Under the pieces are notes generated by a model. That model was not told the DNA's origin. It ran no database searches and saw only the letters and a list, made by a program, of their open reading frames with translations. DNA of 64,000 nucleotides from Exiguobacterium sp. J17977. Lineage in GTDB: Bacteria > Bacillota > Bacilli > Exiguobacteriales > Exiguobacteriaceae. The translations under genes and the position numbers were made by a program. Shown here piece by piece: positions 15,587 through 23,720 of the stretch; position 1 is the first letter of the stretch, and every line of letters starts with the position of its first letter. The DNA is taken from contig NZ_JAEQBB010000001.1 in NCBI RefSeq assembly GCF_018616375.1, positions 434,001 to 498,000 on the forward strand. The letters are read 5' to 3'.

Positions 15587-17281
15587 TCAGTTCGCGAGTG
15601 GGTGCTTCAACAAGTAGTCTTCAATCTGTCCGACCGTCTGTTTCAACACGCCATCCTCGAACGGCGACTTGAGTCCGGCCAATTTGACGAGCTCGAGGAA
15701 CGAGCGGCTGCCGCCGGCTTGGCAGAGCGTGAGGTAATCGCTCCATGCGGCTTCACGGTCCTCATGCATGCGTACCCAGAACTGGAAGGCACACACTTGG
15801 GCGAGCGTGTAGTCGATATAGTAGAACGGGCTCTGGAAGATGTGCCCTTGTTGGTGCCACCAAGCGCCTGACTCGAGATAGTCGTTCGTCTCATAGTCAC
15901 GGTGCGGGAGGTATACTTTCTCAAGATCGCGCCACGCCTGACGACGCTCAGCGGCCGTCATGTCCGGATTACGGTAGACGACGTGCTGGAACTCATCGAC
16001 GAGGACGCCGTACGGGAGGAACGTGATGCTTCCGGCCAAGTGGTTGAACTTGTATTTGTCGACTTGGTCGCCGAAGAACAGCTCCATCCATGGCCAGCAG
16101 AAGAACTCCATCGACATCGAGTGAATCTCACACGCCTCGTATGTCGGAAACGCGTATTCCGGCGTCGTCAAATGACGGCTCTCATACACTTGGAAGGCGT
16201 GACCGACCTCGTGCGTGAGCACGTCGATATCGCCGGCCGTCCCGTTGAAGTTCGAGAAGATGAACGGGAGACCTTCTGACGGGAGGTACGTGCAGTAACC
16301 GCCGCCTGATTTGCCTGGCTTCGCCGTGAGGTCGAGGGCGCCGCGCTGTTGCATGAACTGGAAGAACTCGTCCGTCTCTTTCGAGAGTTCGCGGTACATC
16401 GTGTTGCCGCCTTCGATGATGAACGCCTCGTCGCCTTTCGGTGTCGCGTTGCCGTCCGGGAAGACGAACGACTCGTCGTAGTACGTGAGCGCGTCGACGC
16501 CAATCCGTTTCGCCTGCTTGTCTTTTAACGTCGTCGCGAGTGGGACGATGACGTCGCGCACTTGCTTGCGGAAGTTATCGACTTTTGATTCGTCATAGCC
16601 GACACGTTGCATCCGGGCGTAACCGAGCTCGACGAACGACGGGAAGCCGAGCGCGTGAGCGATGTCGGTCCGGACGCGTACGAGTTCGCCGTAGATGCGG
16701 TCGAGTTCGTCCCCGTTGTCGGCGAGATATGTATAACGGGCCTCGGACGCCGCTTTACGTACCGAACGGTCAGGGGATTGCAGATACGGGCCGAACTGGG
16801 ACAAGTTGAGCGTCTTGCCATCGAACTCGATTTGGGCCGCCGACATCACTTTCTGATAAGCGGTCGCCAAACGGTTCTCTTCCTGCAGTTTCGGGATGAG
16901 CGATTCGTCGAACGTCTTGAGGGCGCGCTCGGCGAGTTCGAACAACTGGGTGCCCCATTCCTGTTCGAGTTGGCTGCGGAGGTCGTGCTCGGTCAAGACG
17001 CGATAATATGCCTGTACTTCTTTCTCGTACACCGGCAACGCGTCGTCAAAGAACGTCTGCTCGGCCTCGTAGAACGCATCGCGTGTGTCGATCGAGTGGC
17101 GGATCGAGACGAGCTGACTTTGTGTCTCGAATTCGTTCCGTTCCTGGTTGATTTGGCGAATCAATTCGTTCGCTTCCTCGAGTGTGCTCGCTTGTTGCAA
17201 TTCGACTGAATAGTCCGACAATCGGCTGTTTAGAGCGTCCAAATCGGGCCGTTCATATGACAATTTTGTGAAAGTCGTCAT
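15587..17281 (-). CDS. pepF: M3-family oligoendopeptidase (PepF type)
   Basis: A 564-residue cytosolic zinc oligopeptidase. The catalytic HExxH is H357-E-V-G-H (THEVGHAFQVYES), with the third ligand Glu expected in the helix about 25 residues later (EACEIHSMSMEFF). It cleaves short peptides released by proteolysis or uptake. The start is ATG 17281, since GGAGG lies 8 bases before it; the ATGs at 17296-17299 would overlap that site. It is transcribed alone, divergent from the EIIA gene. Confidence 0.9.
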   Translation of the reverse strand: MTTFTKLSYERPDLDALNSRLSDYSVELQQASTLEEANELIRQINQERNEFETQSQLVSIRHSIDTRDAFYEAEQTFFDDALPVYEKEVQAYYRVLTEHDLRSQLEQEWGTQLFELAERALKTFDESLIPKLQEENRLATAYQKVMSAAQIEFDGKTLNLSQFGPYLQSPDRSVRKAASEARYTYLADNGDELDRIYGELVRVRTDIAHALGFPSFVELGYARMQRVGYDESKVDNFRKQVRDVIVPLATTLKDKQAKRIGVDALTYYDESFVFPDGNATPKGDEAFIIEGGNTMYRELSKETDEFFQFMQQRGALDLTAKPGKSGGGYCTYLPSEGLPFIFSNFNGTAGDIDVLTHEVGHAFQVYESRHLTTPEYAFPTYEACEIHSMSMEFFCWPWMELFFGDQVDKYKFNHLAGSITFLPYGVLVDEFQHVVYRNPDMTAAERRQAWRDLEKVYLPHRDYETNDYLESGAWWHQQGHIFQSPFYYIDYTLAQVCAFQFWVRMHEDREAAWSDYLTLCQAGGSRSFLELVKLAGLKSPFEDGVLKQTVGQIEDYLLKHPLAN

Positions 17282-17328
17282 TGTAAGCGCCTCCATCATG
17301 TGAAATTTTTATAAAGTGTAAAAAGGGC

Positions 17329-17346
17329 TTGCAAAAGCGATTGCAC
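17329..17346. promoter_or_regulatory. Inverted repeat between pepF and the EIIA gene
   Basis: TGCAA-N6-TTGCA (17330-17345), a dyad resembling LacI-family operators but lacking the central CG spacing of a true cre site. The regulator is unknown. Confidence 0.35.
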
Positions 17347-17487
17347 ACTCGTATTCTTACGATGTGTAAACGAATTCGCACTACCTTATTACAACTATAC
17401 CGTTTCTAGGGTAGGGATTGAAGAGGAAGCTTTTCGGGTATAAAAGCTAAGACTTCGATTAACAGAACATGTTGGAGGGATTAAGCT

Positions 17488-17988
17488 ATGGGATTCTTTA
17501 AAAAACTATTCGGTGGTAAAGAAGAACAACTTAACGCGGTTTCACCGCTTACAGGGAAGGTCATTGACATCACGAACGTTCCTGACCAAGTGTTCTCGCA
17601 AAAAATGATGGGTGACGGCATCGCCGTCGAACCGACAGACGGCAAAGTCGTTTCGCCGGTCAACGGTACAATCGCGACTGTCTTCCCGACAAAACATGCG
17701 ATTGGGATCAACGCTGACAACGGTGCCGAGTACTTGATTCACATCGGTCTCGACACGGTCAACCTTAAAGGTGAAGGCTTCGAAACGCACGTGACAGAAG
17801 GTCAAGCGGTTAAAGCTGGCGACACGCTCGTCACGTTCGACCTCGATTTCATCAAAGCGAATGCGCCGTCGACGATCACACCGGTGATCATCACGAACCA
17901 TGACAGCTTTGGCGTGAACAAACTCGTTGCTGAAGGCGACACGGTCACAGCCGGTTCTTCAGAAGTCGTCGAATTGACGAAAAAATAA
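17488..17988 (+). CDS. crr: PTS glucose-type EIIA protein (stand-alone)
   Basis: A 166-residue free EIIA of the glucose/Crr family. The phosphorylated His is H85 (LIHIGLDTV), with the assisting H70 (TKHAIG). It passes phosphate from HPr to EIIB domains. No EIIBC is fused or adjacent. The trehalose permease gene in this window (33.5 kb) has EIIB and EIIC but no EIIA, so this protein is a natural donor, as glucose-type EIIA is for trehalose EIIBC in other bacteria. GGAGGG precedes the ATG, and a terminator follows. Confidence 0.92.
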   Translation: MGFFKKLFGGKEEQLNAVSPLTGKVIDITNVPDQVFSQKMMGDGIAVEPTDGKVVSPVNGTIATVFPTKHAIGINADNGAEYLIHIGLDTVNLKGEGFETHVTEGQAVKAGDTLVTFDLDFIKANAPSTITPVIITNHDSFGVNKLVAEGDTVTAGSSEVVELTKK

Positions 17989-18000
17989 GTTGAACATTTT

Positions 18001-18032
18001 ACTCGGAGGCATACGCTTCCGAGTATTTTTTT
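18001..18032 (+). terminator. Terminator after the EIIA gene
   Basis: 10-bp stem 18001-18010 / 18015-18024 with one G-T pair, followed by seven T. Confidence 0.85.
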
Positions 18033-18074
18033 ATGGATTCGGGAACTATACTAAAAAGAGAGGGGGAGAGACAC

Positions 18075-18674
18075 ATGGATGGAAAGAACGCACCGTATCG
18101 GGGGTATGGGGATCGGATTCGAATTTTACGTGAGCGGGCCGGTATCTCGGTCGAGGCGCTTGCCGATCGCATCGGCGTCGCCCCGTACTTTATTCGCCGG
18201 ACCGAACTGAGTGAAGTCTACCCGACGATGCCTTACATAGAGGCGCTCGCCGAGGCGCTCAAGATTGACGCGAACTATTTGGCTCGCCATATTTGGACGG
18301 GCGAGTCGCTCAAAGTGCTCATGAAAGGGACGGTCCCGGAGCTCGAGCAGATGAAGCTCGCCTACGATGAGGCGATGCACGGCAAGTCGACCGAGGACAT
18401 GCAGCGACAGCTCGAGGCGCGCATGCGCATCTTCGACCTGATGCACGAGGAAGAACTTCGCCGCATCTTCGCCGAAGACGAGGAACCGACGTCACATCAA
18501 GCGCTCGAGGCGCTCGTCGATGCTGTACTCGACCTGGGCCGCTCGCACGAACCGACGCATCGAATCGTCCCGTTCGCTCGTTACATCGAGCAACTCGTAC
18601 CGGACCAGTTCGTGGACAACTCGTTCCAATACACGGAATTCGGAGTCGTCGCTAAATCGTATAAACTGCAGTGA
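18075..18674 (+). CDS. XRE-family helix-turn-helix regulator
   Basis: A 199-residue protein with an N-terminal Cro/CI-type HTH (about 12-70: IRILRERAGISVEALADRIG, then a variant recognition helix PYFIRRTELSEVYPTMPYIEALAEAL). A helical C-terminal part with no cupin or peptidase signature follows. ATG 18075 follows AGAGGGGGAGAG; the frame is open further upstream but without an RBS. Target genes are unknown. Confidence 0.8.
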   Translation: MDGKNAPYRGYGDRIRILRERAGISVEALADRIGVAPYFIRRTELSEVYPTMPYIEALAEALKIDANYLARHIWTGESLKVLMKGTVPELEQMKLAYDEAMHGKSTEDMQRQLEARMRIFDLMHEEELRRIFAEDEEPTSHQALEALVDAVLDLGRSHEPTHRIVPFARYIEQLVPDQFVDNSFQYTEFGVVAKSYKLQ

Positions 18675-18706
18675 GGGCCGTGGGAGACCGCGGTTTTTGC
18701 ATACAA

Positions 18707-18736
18707 AAACAGCCGCTCCGAGGAACGGCTGTTTTC
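18707..18736. terminator. Bidirectional terminator
   Basis: AAAACAGCCG (18707-18716) pairs with CGGCTGTTTT (18727-18736), with A and T runs on either side. Confidence 0.85.
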
Positions 18737-18738
18737 TG

Positions 18739-19164
18739 TTAACGCGCCATGCGCGCGTCATAGCGTACTTTCGGTCGTGTCCCGGCAAGTAGGAAGCCGA
18801 GCACGATATTGAGAATCGTGAGCACCCAGCCGACGTAACCGAACGTATAGGCGAGGCTCGCGAGCATCGTCTGCCAGTCGAGTAAGGACGAGGCGTCACC
18901 GCGAACGGTGAAGCGGATTGCGGTGAATCCGATGAGCGTCGTCGCCGTGATCAAGATGCCGATCCACGCGCCGCCGAACCGCGACGTCTCCGGACGCCGG
19001 CTGACCGGATACCAAAAAGCGAGCGTCCCGAGGAACGTGCTTCCTGCGTATGCGAGCAAGATTTGCCACAGCGCATCGGCGTCCAAGAAGACGGTATAAC
19101 AGATGAACGTCGTGAGCGTCGTCATGAAAGTAAAGATTAAAGCTGCGAGTAATCGTGATCGCAT
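18739..19164 (-). CDS. Four-helix membrane protein, unknown
   Basis: A 141-residue protein with four predicted transmembrane helices (about 4-25, 30-50, 65-88 and 105-127) and a basic C-terminus. ATG 19164 is chosen for its AGGAGG 9 bases upstream. It lies 63 bases downstream of the ABC permease gene on the same strand and may belong to that unit. The family is not recognised. Confidence 0.65.
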   Translation of the reverse strand: MRSRLLAALIFTFMTTLTTFICYTVFLDADALWQILLAYAGSTFLGTLAFWYPVSRRPETSRFGGAWIGILITATTLIGFTAIRFTVRGDASSLLDWQTMLASLAYTFGYVGWVLTILNIVLGFLLAGTRPKVRYDARMAR

Positions 19165-19227
19165 AGTTCGTTTCCTCCTCATTTTGCACATTCTTTAGAG
19201 TATACGAAAACGAAAATGCTGTAAACG

Positions 19228-20421
19228 TTATTGTCGATTCTGTAATATTTGTCGCCATTGTTTAATCGCATTGTTGCCGTAGAACAAGACGCCGCCGCGA
19301 TAAAATTTCGAGCCGACCCACAAAATCACACCGATCGTGGCGATCATGATGCCAATCGATAACGCGACTTCCCACACCGGCACGTCGACGAGCATGACGC
19401 GAAGGAACATGAGCATCGGCGTGAAGAACGGCACGTACGACAGAATCGTGACGATCGGCGCCTCCGGATTGTTCAAGCCGAACATGGCGGCGAGGAACCC
19501 GGCGACGAGCAGCATGATGACGGGCATCGTCATCTGTTGCGACTCCTCGACCCGGCTGACGAGCGAGCCGAGCACGGCGAACATGGCCGCATAGAGCAGG
19601 TAGCCGAGCGTGAAGAACGTCAACAGATAGACGACGGCGCGGACGTTGCCGGCGTTGTCGATGACCGACTGGGCCATCTCGTTGCTGCGGGCGCTGAAGT
19701 ACCCGAAGCCGAGGAAAATCGCGATTTGGAGCAAGGCGAGCGTCCCGATGGCCGAGATTTTAGCGAGCATGTGCGTCACCGGATGTGTCGTCGAGATGAT
19801 GAGCTCCATGACACGCGACGATTTCTCGGTCGTGACCTCGGTCGAAATCATCGATCCGTACGTGATAATCGAGACGTAGAGCAACATGAGCATGACGTAG
19901 ACGAAGGCGAATGACGAGAACAGCTCGTCCGAGTTCTCTCCGCCGCGGCCGAGATATGATTCCTCGACCGTCACGGGCGCATTCAACGCCGCGAGGACGG
20001 TCGGGTCGATGTTCGACGCCTCGATCAGCTCGGCGTTCCGGAATTCACGTAGCGCCGTCTGTAGCACCGTCGTGAAATCTGGTTCCGGTCGTTCTGACAG
20101 GACGCGGGCCGAGTCCCCTTCGATGAAGGCGACAATTTCATAGTCCCCGTTATCGAGCCCGGTGCGCGCCTCGGACTCGCTGATGGAGGCCGATTCGATA
20201 TCTTCATAGCCGAGCGACTGCATGAGCGTCGTCAGTTCGTTATTGTCGGTGACGAGGATGGCTTGCGCCTGGTCCGTGTCCTCGAAGTTCGCGAGCAAGC
20301 GGTCGATGTTCGTGAAGCCGAAGATGAATAGAACTGTCAACAGCGTCGAGATGAGGAACGCTTTCGAGCGCAGTTTCGAGCGTAACGTGAACGAGTAGAG
20401 CGGTCCGAAGTTATGAAACAT
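19228..20421 (-). CDS. ABC-2 type exporter permease (NatB-like)
   Basis: A 397-residue permease. One N-terminal transmembrane helix (about 22-40) is followed by a 130-residue outer domain and five or more helices in the second half (about 175-375). This is the NatB/ABC-2 layout. It overlaps the ATPase gene by 11 bases and forms the exporter with it. NatAB systems expel sodium or toxic compounds; the substrate here is not known. Confidence 0.85.
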   Translation of the reverse strand: MFHNFGPLYSFTLRSKLRSKAFLISTLLTVLFIFGFTNIDRLLANFEDTDQAQAILVTDNNELTTLMQSLGYEDIESASISESEARTGLDNGDYEIVAFIEGDSARVLSERPEPDFTTVLQTALREFRNAELIEASNIDPTVLAALNAPVTVEESYLGRGGENSDELFSSFAFVYVMLMLLYVSIITYGSMISTEVTTEKSSRVMELIISTTHPVTHMLAKISAIGTLALLQIAIFLGFGYFSARSNEMAQSVIDNAGNVRAVVYLLTFFTLGYLLYAAMFAVLGSLVSRVEESQQMTMPVIMLLVAGFLAAMFGLNNPEAPIVTILSYVPFFTPMLMFLRVMLVDVPVWEVALSIGIMIATIGVILWVGSKFYRGGVLFYGNNAIKQWRQILQNRQ

Positions 20422-21301
20422 GTTGGCCGACCTCCTTGATGAAGATATCGTTTAATGAGACGGGCTGGCGCATGAACGTCTTGATGGCGGCGCCGTTCGC
20501 CACGAGGGCGCCGAGCACCGCATCGCTGTCGTCGAACGAGTCGAGTCGGACGAAGTGGCCGTCCTTATGTGATTCGACCGCCCGCACGACCGGGAGGGTT
20601 TGAAGCAGGTCAGGGCGATCGGTCTCGATGAACAGTATCGGCTCCTCATAACGAGTTTTGATTGTCGGGACGTCGCCGCTGACGACGGCACGGCCGCCTT
20701 TCAAGATGCCGATATGCTGGCACAGCTCCTCGACGTGTTCCATCCGGTGGCTCGAGAAGACGATTGTCGTCCCGGCATCACGGAGGGCGAGCACTTCACG
20801 TTTTAAGATTTCGACGTTGACCGGATCAAGTCCGCTGAACGGTTCATCGAGAATGAGCAGTTCCGGGTTGTGGAGCAGGGCGGCCACGAGTTGAATCTTC
20901 TGTTGGTTCCCTTTGGACAATTGTTCGACGCGCATCGTCTCATACTGCGGGATCTCGAGCCGTTCGAGCCACGTCTTGACGGCCCTTTTCGCCTCGACCT
21001 GGCGCATGCCTTTCAGGCTCGCCAAGAAGACGAGTTGGTCACGGACGGGCGACTTCGGATACAGGCCACGTTCTTCCGGCAGATAGCCGACGATACGATG
21101 GTCGACGGTGCGGCCGTCCCACGTAATCGTCCCGGCACTCGGTTTGAGGATGTCGAGAATCATGCGGAATGTCGTCGTCTTCCCGGCCCCGTTCGCCCCG
21201 AGCAGGCCGAACATCTCACCTTTCGGGACGTGGAAGCTCAAGTCGTCGACGGCCGTGAAGTCGCCGAACTGTTTTGAGACACGTTCGATTTGTAACGTCA
21301 T
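20411..21301 (-). CDS. ABC transporter ATPase (NatA-like)
   Basis: A 296-residue ATP-binding subunit. Walker A GANGAGKTT (35-43), signature LSKGNQQK (about 129-136), Walker B LLILDEPFSGLDP (about 153-165) and the H-loop SSHRMEHVEELC are intact. A C-terminal extension of about 80 residues is typical of the NatA/drug-exporter group. It is the first gene of the exporter operon, divergent from mhqO. Confidence 0.92.
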   Translation of the reverse strand: MTLQIERVSKQFGDFTAVDDLSFHVPKGEMFGLLGANGAGKTTTFRMILDILKPSAGTITWDGRTVDHRIVGYLPEERGLYPKSPVRDQLVFLASLKGMRQVEAKRAVKTWLERLEIPQYETMRVEQLSKGNQQKIQLVAALLHNPELLILDEPFSGLDPVNVEILKREVLALRDAGTTIVFSSHRMEHVEELCQHIGILKGGRAVVSGDVPTIKTRYEEPILFIETDRPDLLQTLPVVRAVESHKDGHFVRLDSFDDSDAVLGALVANGAAIKTFMRQPVSLNDIFIKEVGQHVS

Positions 21302-21380
21302 AGTATGTACCTCCTTATTAGTGTCTACTACTAGCGTACGCCATGTTGAGCAAAAAGTTTCACATTTCTTCGAAAATGAT

Positions 21381-21400
21381 TTATCTTGAAATCAAGATAA
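21381..21400. promoter_or_regulatory. MhqR-type operator in front of mhqO-mhqD
   Basis: TTATCTTGAAATCAAGATAA, a perfect 9-bp dyad around AA. It closely matches the B. subtilis MhqR box (tATCTcgaAtTCgAGATa, from memory). It lies directly upstream of the mhqO RBS, where bound repressor would block initiation; GATAAT at 21395-21400 may be the -10. Confidence 0.75.
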
Positions 21401-21418
21401 TAAAAAGGAGGACATGAT

Positions 21419-22363
21419 ATGACGAAGCAATCAGCGGGTATCCATCACATTTCGGCGATGGTGAAAGACCCACAACGTACCATCGATTTTTACGGAAATG
21501 TCCTCGGACTTCGGTTCGTCAAACAGACGGTCAACTTCGACGACCCTGGGACGTATCACCTTTATTTCGGGGACGAGCAAGGAGCACCGGGGACGGTCAT
21601 CACGTTCTTCCCGATCCCAGGCATCGGCAAGGGCAGCGTCGGTAGCGGACAGGTCGGTGTCACGGCTTATCTCGTCCCGAAAGGCAGTCTCTTGTTCTGG
21701 GAGAAACGACTGAACGACCACGGCGTCGGCACGGTCGCGACCGAACGGTTCGGTGAGCCGTCGCTTCTCTTTGAAGACCCGGACGGACTCGTCGTCGAGC
21801 TCGTCGCCCGGGCCAGCACGAAACAGACCAATTGGGTCGTGCCGGGTGTGACGTCACAGGAAGCGATTACGGGGTTCGCCGGGGCGACGCTGTTGTCGAA
21901 AGACCCGGAGGCGACGGTCCGCCTATTGACCGGACTGTTTGGCTTTGAGACGGTAGGGGAAGATTCAGAATGGATTCGCCTCGAGGCGACGGCCGACTAT
22001 GGCAACGTCATCGACGTGAAGAAGACCATCCTGCCGAATGGAGTTCCGGGATCGGGAACGGTCCATCATATCGCCTGGCGCATCAATGACGGGGAAGACT
22101 ATGCCTCGTGGCAAGACGCCATCTTCGAGCTCGGGTTGCGCCCGACCGAGGTGAAAGAGCGTCATTATTTCCGCTCGGTCTACTTCCATGACGGCGGCCG
22201 GATTCTTTATGAACTGGCGACCGATGCTCCTGGCTTCTTGATTGATGAGAGCTTGGAGGGCCTCGGCTCGACGCTCAAACTCCCGGCCTGGTTCGAACAA
22301 GACCGTGAGGCAATCACACGCACGTTACCGACAATTACAATCCCGAAAGGAGATATGACATGA
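21419..22363 (+). CDS. mhqO: Ring-cleaving dioxygenase (MhqO/MhqA-like)
   Basis: A 314-residue protein of two vicinal-oxygen-chelate (glyoxalase) modules. Metal ligands are visible as IHHISAMV (His at 9-10), the central HHIAWRI (about 216-222) and a final Glu near YELATDAP. In B. subtilis, MhqO is induced by hydroquinone and catechol through the MarR-type repressor MhqR; an MhqR-like box precedes this gene. The stop overlaps the mhqD start by 4 bases. AAAGGAGG lies before the ATG. Confidence 0.88.
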   Translation: MTKQSAGIHHISAMVKDPQRTIDFYGNVLGLRFVKQTVNFDDPGTYHLYFGDEQGAPGTVITFFPIPGIGKGSVGSGQVGVTAYLVPKGSLLFWEKRLNDHGVGTVATERFGEPSLLFEDPDGLVVELVARASTKQTNWVVPGVTSQEAITGFAGATLLSKDPEATVRLLTGLFGFETVGEDSEWIRLEATADYGNVIDVKKTILPNGVPGSGTVHHIAWRINDGEDYASWQDAIFELGLRPTEVKERHYFRSVYFHDGGRILYELATDAPGFLIDESLEGLGSTLKLPAWFEQDREAITRTLPTITIPKGDMT

Positions 22364-22959
22364 TTCATCAATTCATCAAAGGCACGACCGAGACGACACT
22401 CGTTTTATTACACGGCACAGGAGGGACGGAACAGGACTTGATTCCGCTCGCCCGCATCCTCGCCCCGGAGGCGAACATTTTGACGCTGCGCGGGGACGTC
22501 CTCGAGAACGGCATGTCCCGCTTCTTCCGCCGTCACGCGGAAGGTGTCCTCGACCTCGAGGACTTGAAGAAACAGACGGAACGGTTCTTGACGTTCTTGG
22601 ATGACGCCACGACGGAGTACGGCATCGACCGGGACAAGATGATTCCGCTCGGCTATTCGAACGGGGCCAACTTGATCGGCTCGGCACTGTACCGGCAAAA
22701 CGCGTTCCACGCGTCGCTCTTGTTCCACCCGATGGTCCCGGACCGCTCGCTCACGCTACCGGACCTCACTGGGGCGAACGTGTTCATCTCGGCCGGGGAG
22801 CGTGACCCGATTTGCCCGCAAACAGAAACAGAAGAGCTCACGTCGACGCTACGGAATGCCGGAGCGGACGTTGAACTCTTCTATCACGGAGGTGGGCACG
22901 AGCTACGCATGGAAGAAGTCGATGCGGCTCGGGCATGGCTGGAACCGTTCCTCGGTTAA
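22360..22959 (+). CDS. mhqD: Carboxylesterase / phospholipase-like hydrolase (MhqD-like)
   Basis: A 199-residue small alpha/beta hydrolase. The oxyanion loop LLHGTGG (16-22), nucleophile Ser100 (GYSNGAN), the acid in SAGERDPICP and the C-terminal His in HGGGHEL form the triad. It overlaps the dioxygenase gene (ATGA) and follows it as mhqO and mhqD functions do in quinone resistance. The physiological substrate is not established. Confidence 0.88.
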   Translation: MIHQFIKGTTETTLVLLHGTGGTEQDLIPLARILAPEANILTLRGDVLENGMSRFFRRHAEGVLDLEDLKKQTERFLTFLDDATTEYGIDRDKMIPLGYSNGANLIGSALYRQNAFHASLLFHPMVPDRSLTLPDLTGANVFISAGERDPICPQTETEELTSTLRNAGADVELFYHGGGHELRMEEVDAARAWLEPFLG

Positions 22960-23444
22960 GCCATCTTCTTCGGTTTCGGTGGTCTCGAGTAGACGACGAG
23001 CACACCGCGATCAATCAAATAGGCGGCGAACAGACGTTTCGCCTCTTCAGAACGGACGGTTCGGTCGATTTGGATATACAATCGGCCGAGCTTTTTTTGT
23101 GACGTGCGGGTCAATAACCAGATGGAGTCGAGCGTGTACTGCCAACCGCGGAGCGTGTCCGCGCCGATGTACATATACCGGTTCGCCGTGCGCTCAAGCA
23201 AGTAGTTGAGCCACCAGACGTCCCGGGCGAGCTTCATGGCGACTCCGATGAAGAACGAGATGAACACGAACGACAGGACAGACAAAATCGGATGGATGGC
23301 GGTAAATCGTTCCCGGATGGATTCGAAGGCGACGATGAGCAGTCCGACGGAAAAGGCGCCGGTGAACCACCAAAATCCGAAGTTAGAGAATGAACGTTTC
23401 GGGTCATGTACCATATGATGACGGTTACGAATGACGGAAGCCAT
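22956..23444 (-). CDS. Membrane protein with two helices, unknown
   Basis: A 162-residue protein with two hydrophobic helices (about 23-40 and 54-72), then a basic cytoplasmic part ending in PPKPKKMA. ATG 23444 is selected by its AGGAGG 8 bases upstream. It converges tail to tail with mhqD, overlapping it by 4 bases. The family is not recognised. Confidence 0.6.
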   Translation of the reverse strand: MASVIRNRHHMVHDPKRSFSNFGFWWFTGAFSVGLLIVAFESIRERFTAIHPILSVLSFVFISFFIGVAMKLARDVWWLNYLLERTANRYMYIGADTLRGWQYTLDSIWLLTRTSQKKLGRLYIQIDRTVRSEEAKRLFAAYLIDRGVLVVYSRPPKPKKMA

Positions 23445-23470
23445 TCTCCACACCTCCTTTTATTAGAATA

Positions 23471-23499
23471 TTCTGATTATTTAGTAAGACTACTATACT
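23471..23499 (+). promoter_or_regulatory. Sigma-A promoter of a short leader/small RNA
   Basis: -35 TTCTGA (23471-23476), 17-bp spacer, -10 TATACT (23494-23499). The transcript would start near 23506. Confidence 0.5.
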
Positions 23500-23505
23500 A
23501 TACTG

Positions 23506-23623
23506 TACCCACTCTCGTCTATTTGAATACGCGCGAAACGTGCTGCCGGATGAAGATTTCTTGACGTTTCGGCTTGCGGAATGTAAATCCGGGGAATGAT
23601 GACAGTGACGTCATCATTTTTTT
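23506..23623 (+). ncRNA. Candidate structured small RNA or leader ending in a terminator
   Basis: About 118 bases between a promoter and a strong intrinsic terminator, with no credible gene. CGAAACGT (23534-23541) pairs perfectly with ACGTTTCG (23564-23571). CCGGAT in that loop (23546-23551) can pair with ATCCGG (23587-23592) immediately before the terminator, so a pseudoknot or switch is possible. The terminator stem is 23595-23603 / 23610-23618, followed by seven T. Downstream, the acyltransferase gene appears to have its own promoter. No match to a known RNA family is recognised. Confidence 0.4.
23595..23623 (+). terminator. Intrinsic terminator upstream of the acyltransferase gene
   Basis: AATGATGAC pairs with GTCATCATT around a 6-base loop, followed by a run of seven T. 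Confidence 0.8.
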
Positions 23624-23636
23624 GTCGAATCGTAAT

Positions 23637-23664
23637 TTCAACGGCTCAAAAAATCGGCTATGAT
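23637..23664 (+). promoter_or_regulatory. Sigma-A promoter of the acyltransferase gene
   Basis: -35 TTCAAC (23637-23642), 16-bp spacer, -10 TATGAT (23659-23664), 57 bases before the ATG. Confidence 0.5.
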
Positions 23665-23720
23665 AGATGAGGCAAAAAAGAGAGAACATCAGAAAACTAA
23701 TCAGAACTAGAGGGAAAGAC

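Noticed and set aside
17329-17346. Called as a cre site
   Set aside because: The dyad spacing (6 bases) lacks the central CG at the right place, so it was kept only as an unassigned inverted repeat.
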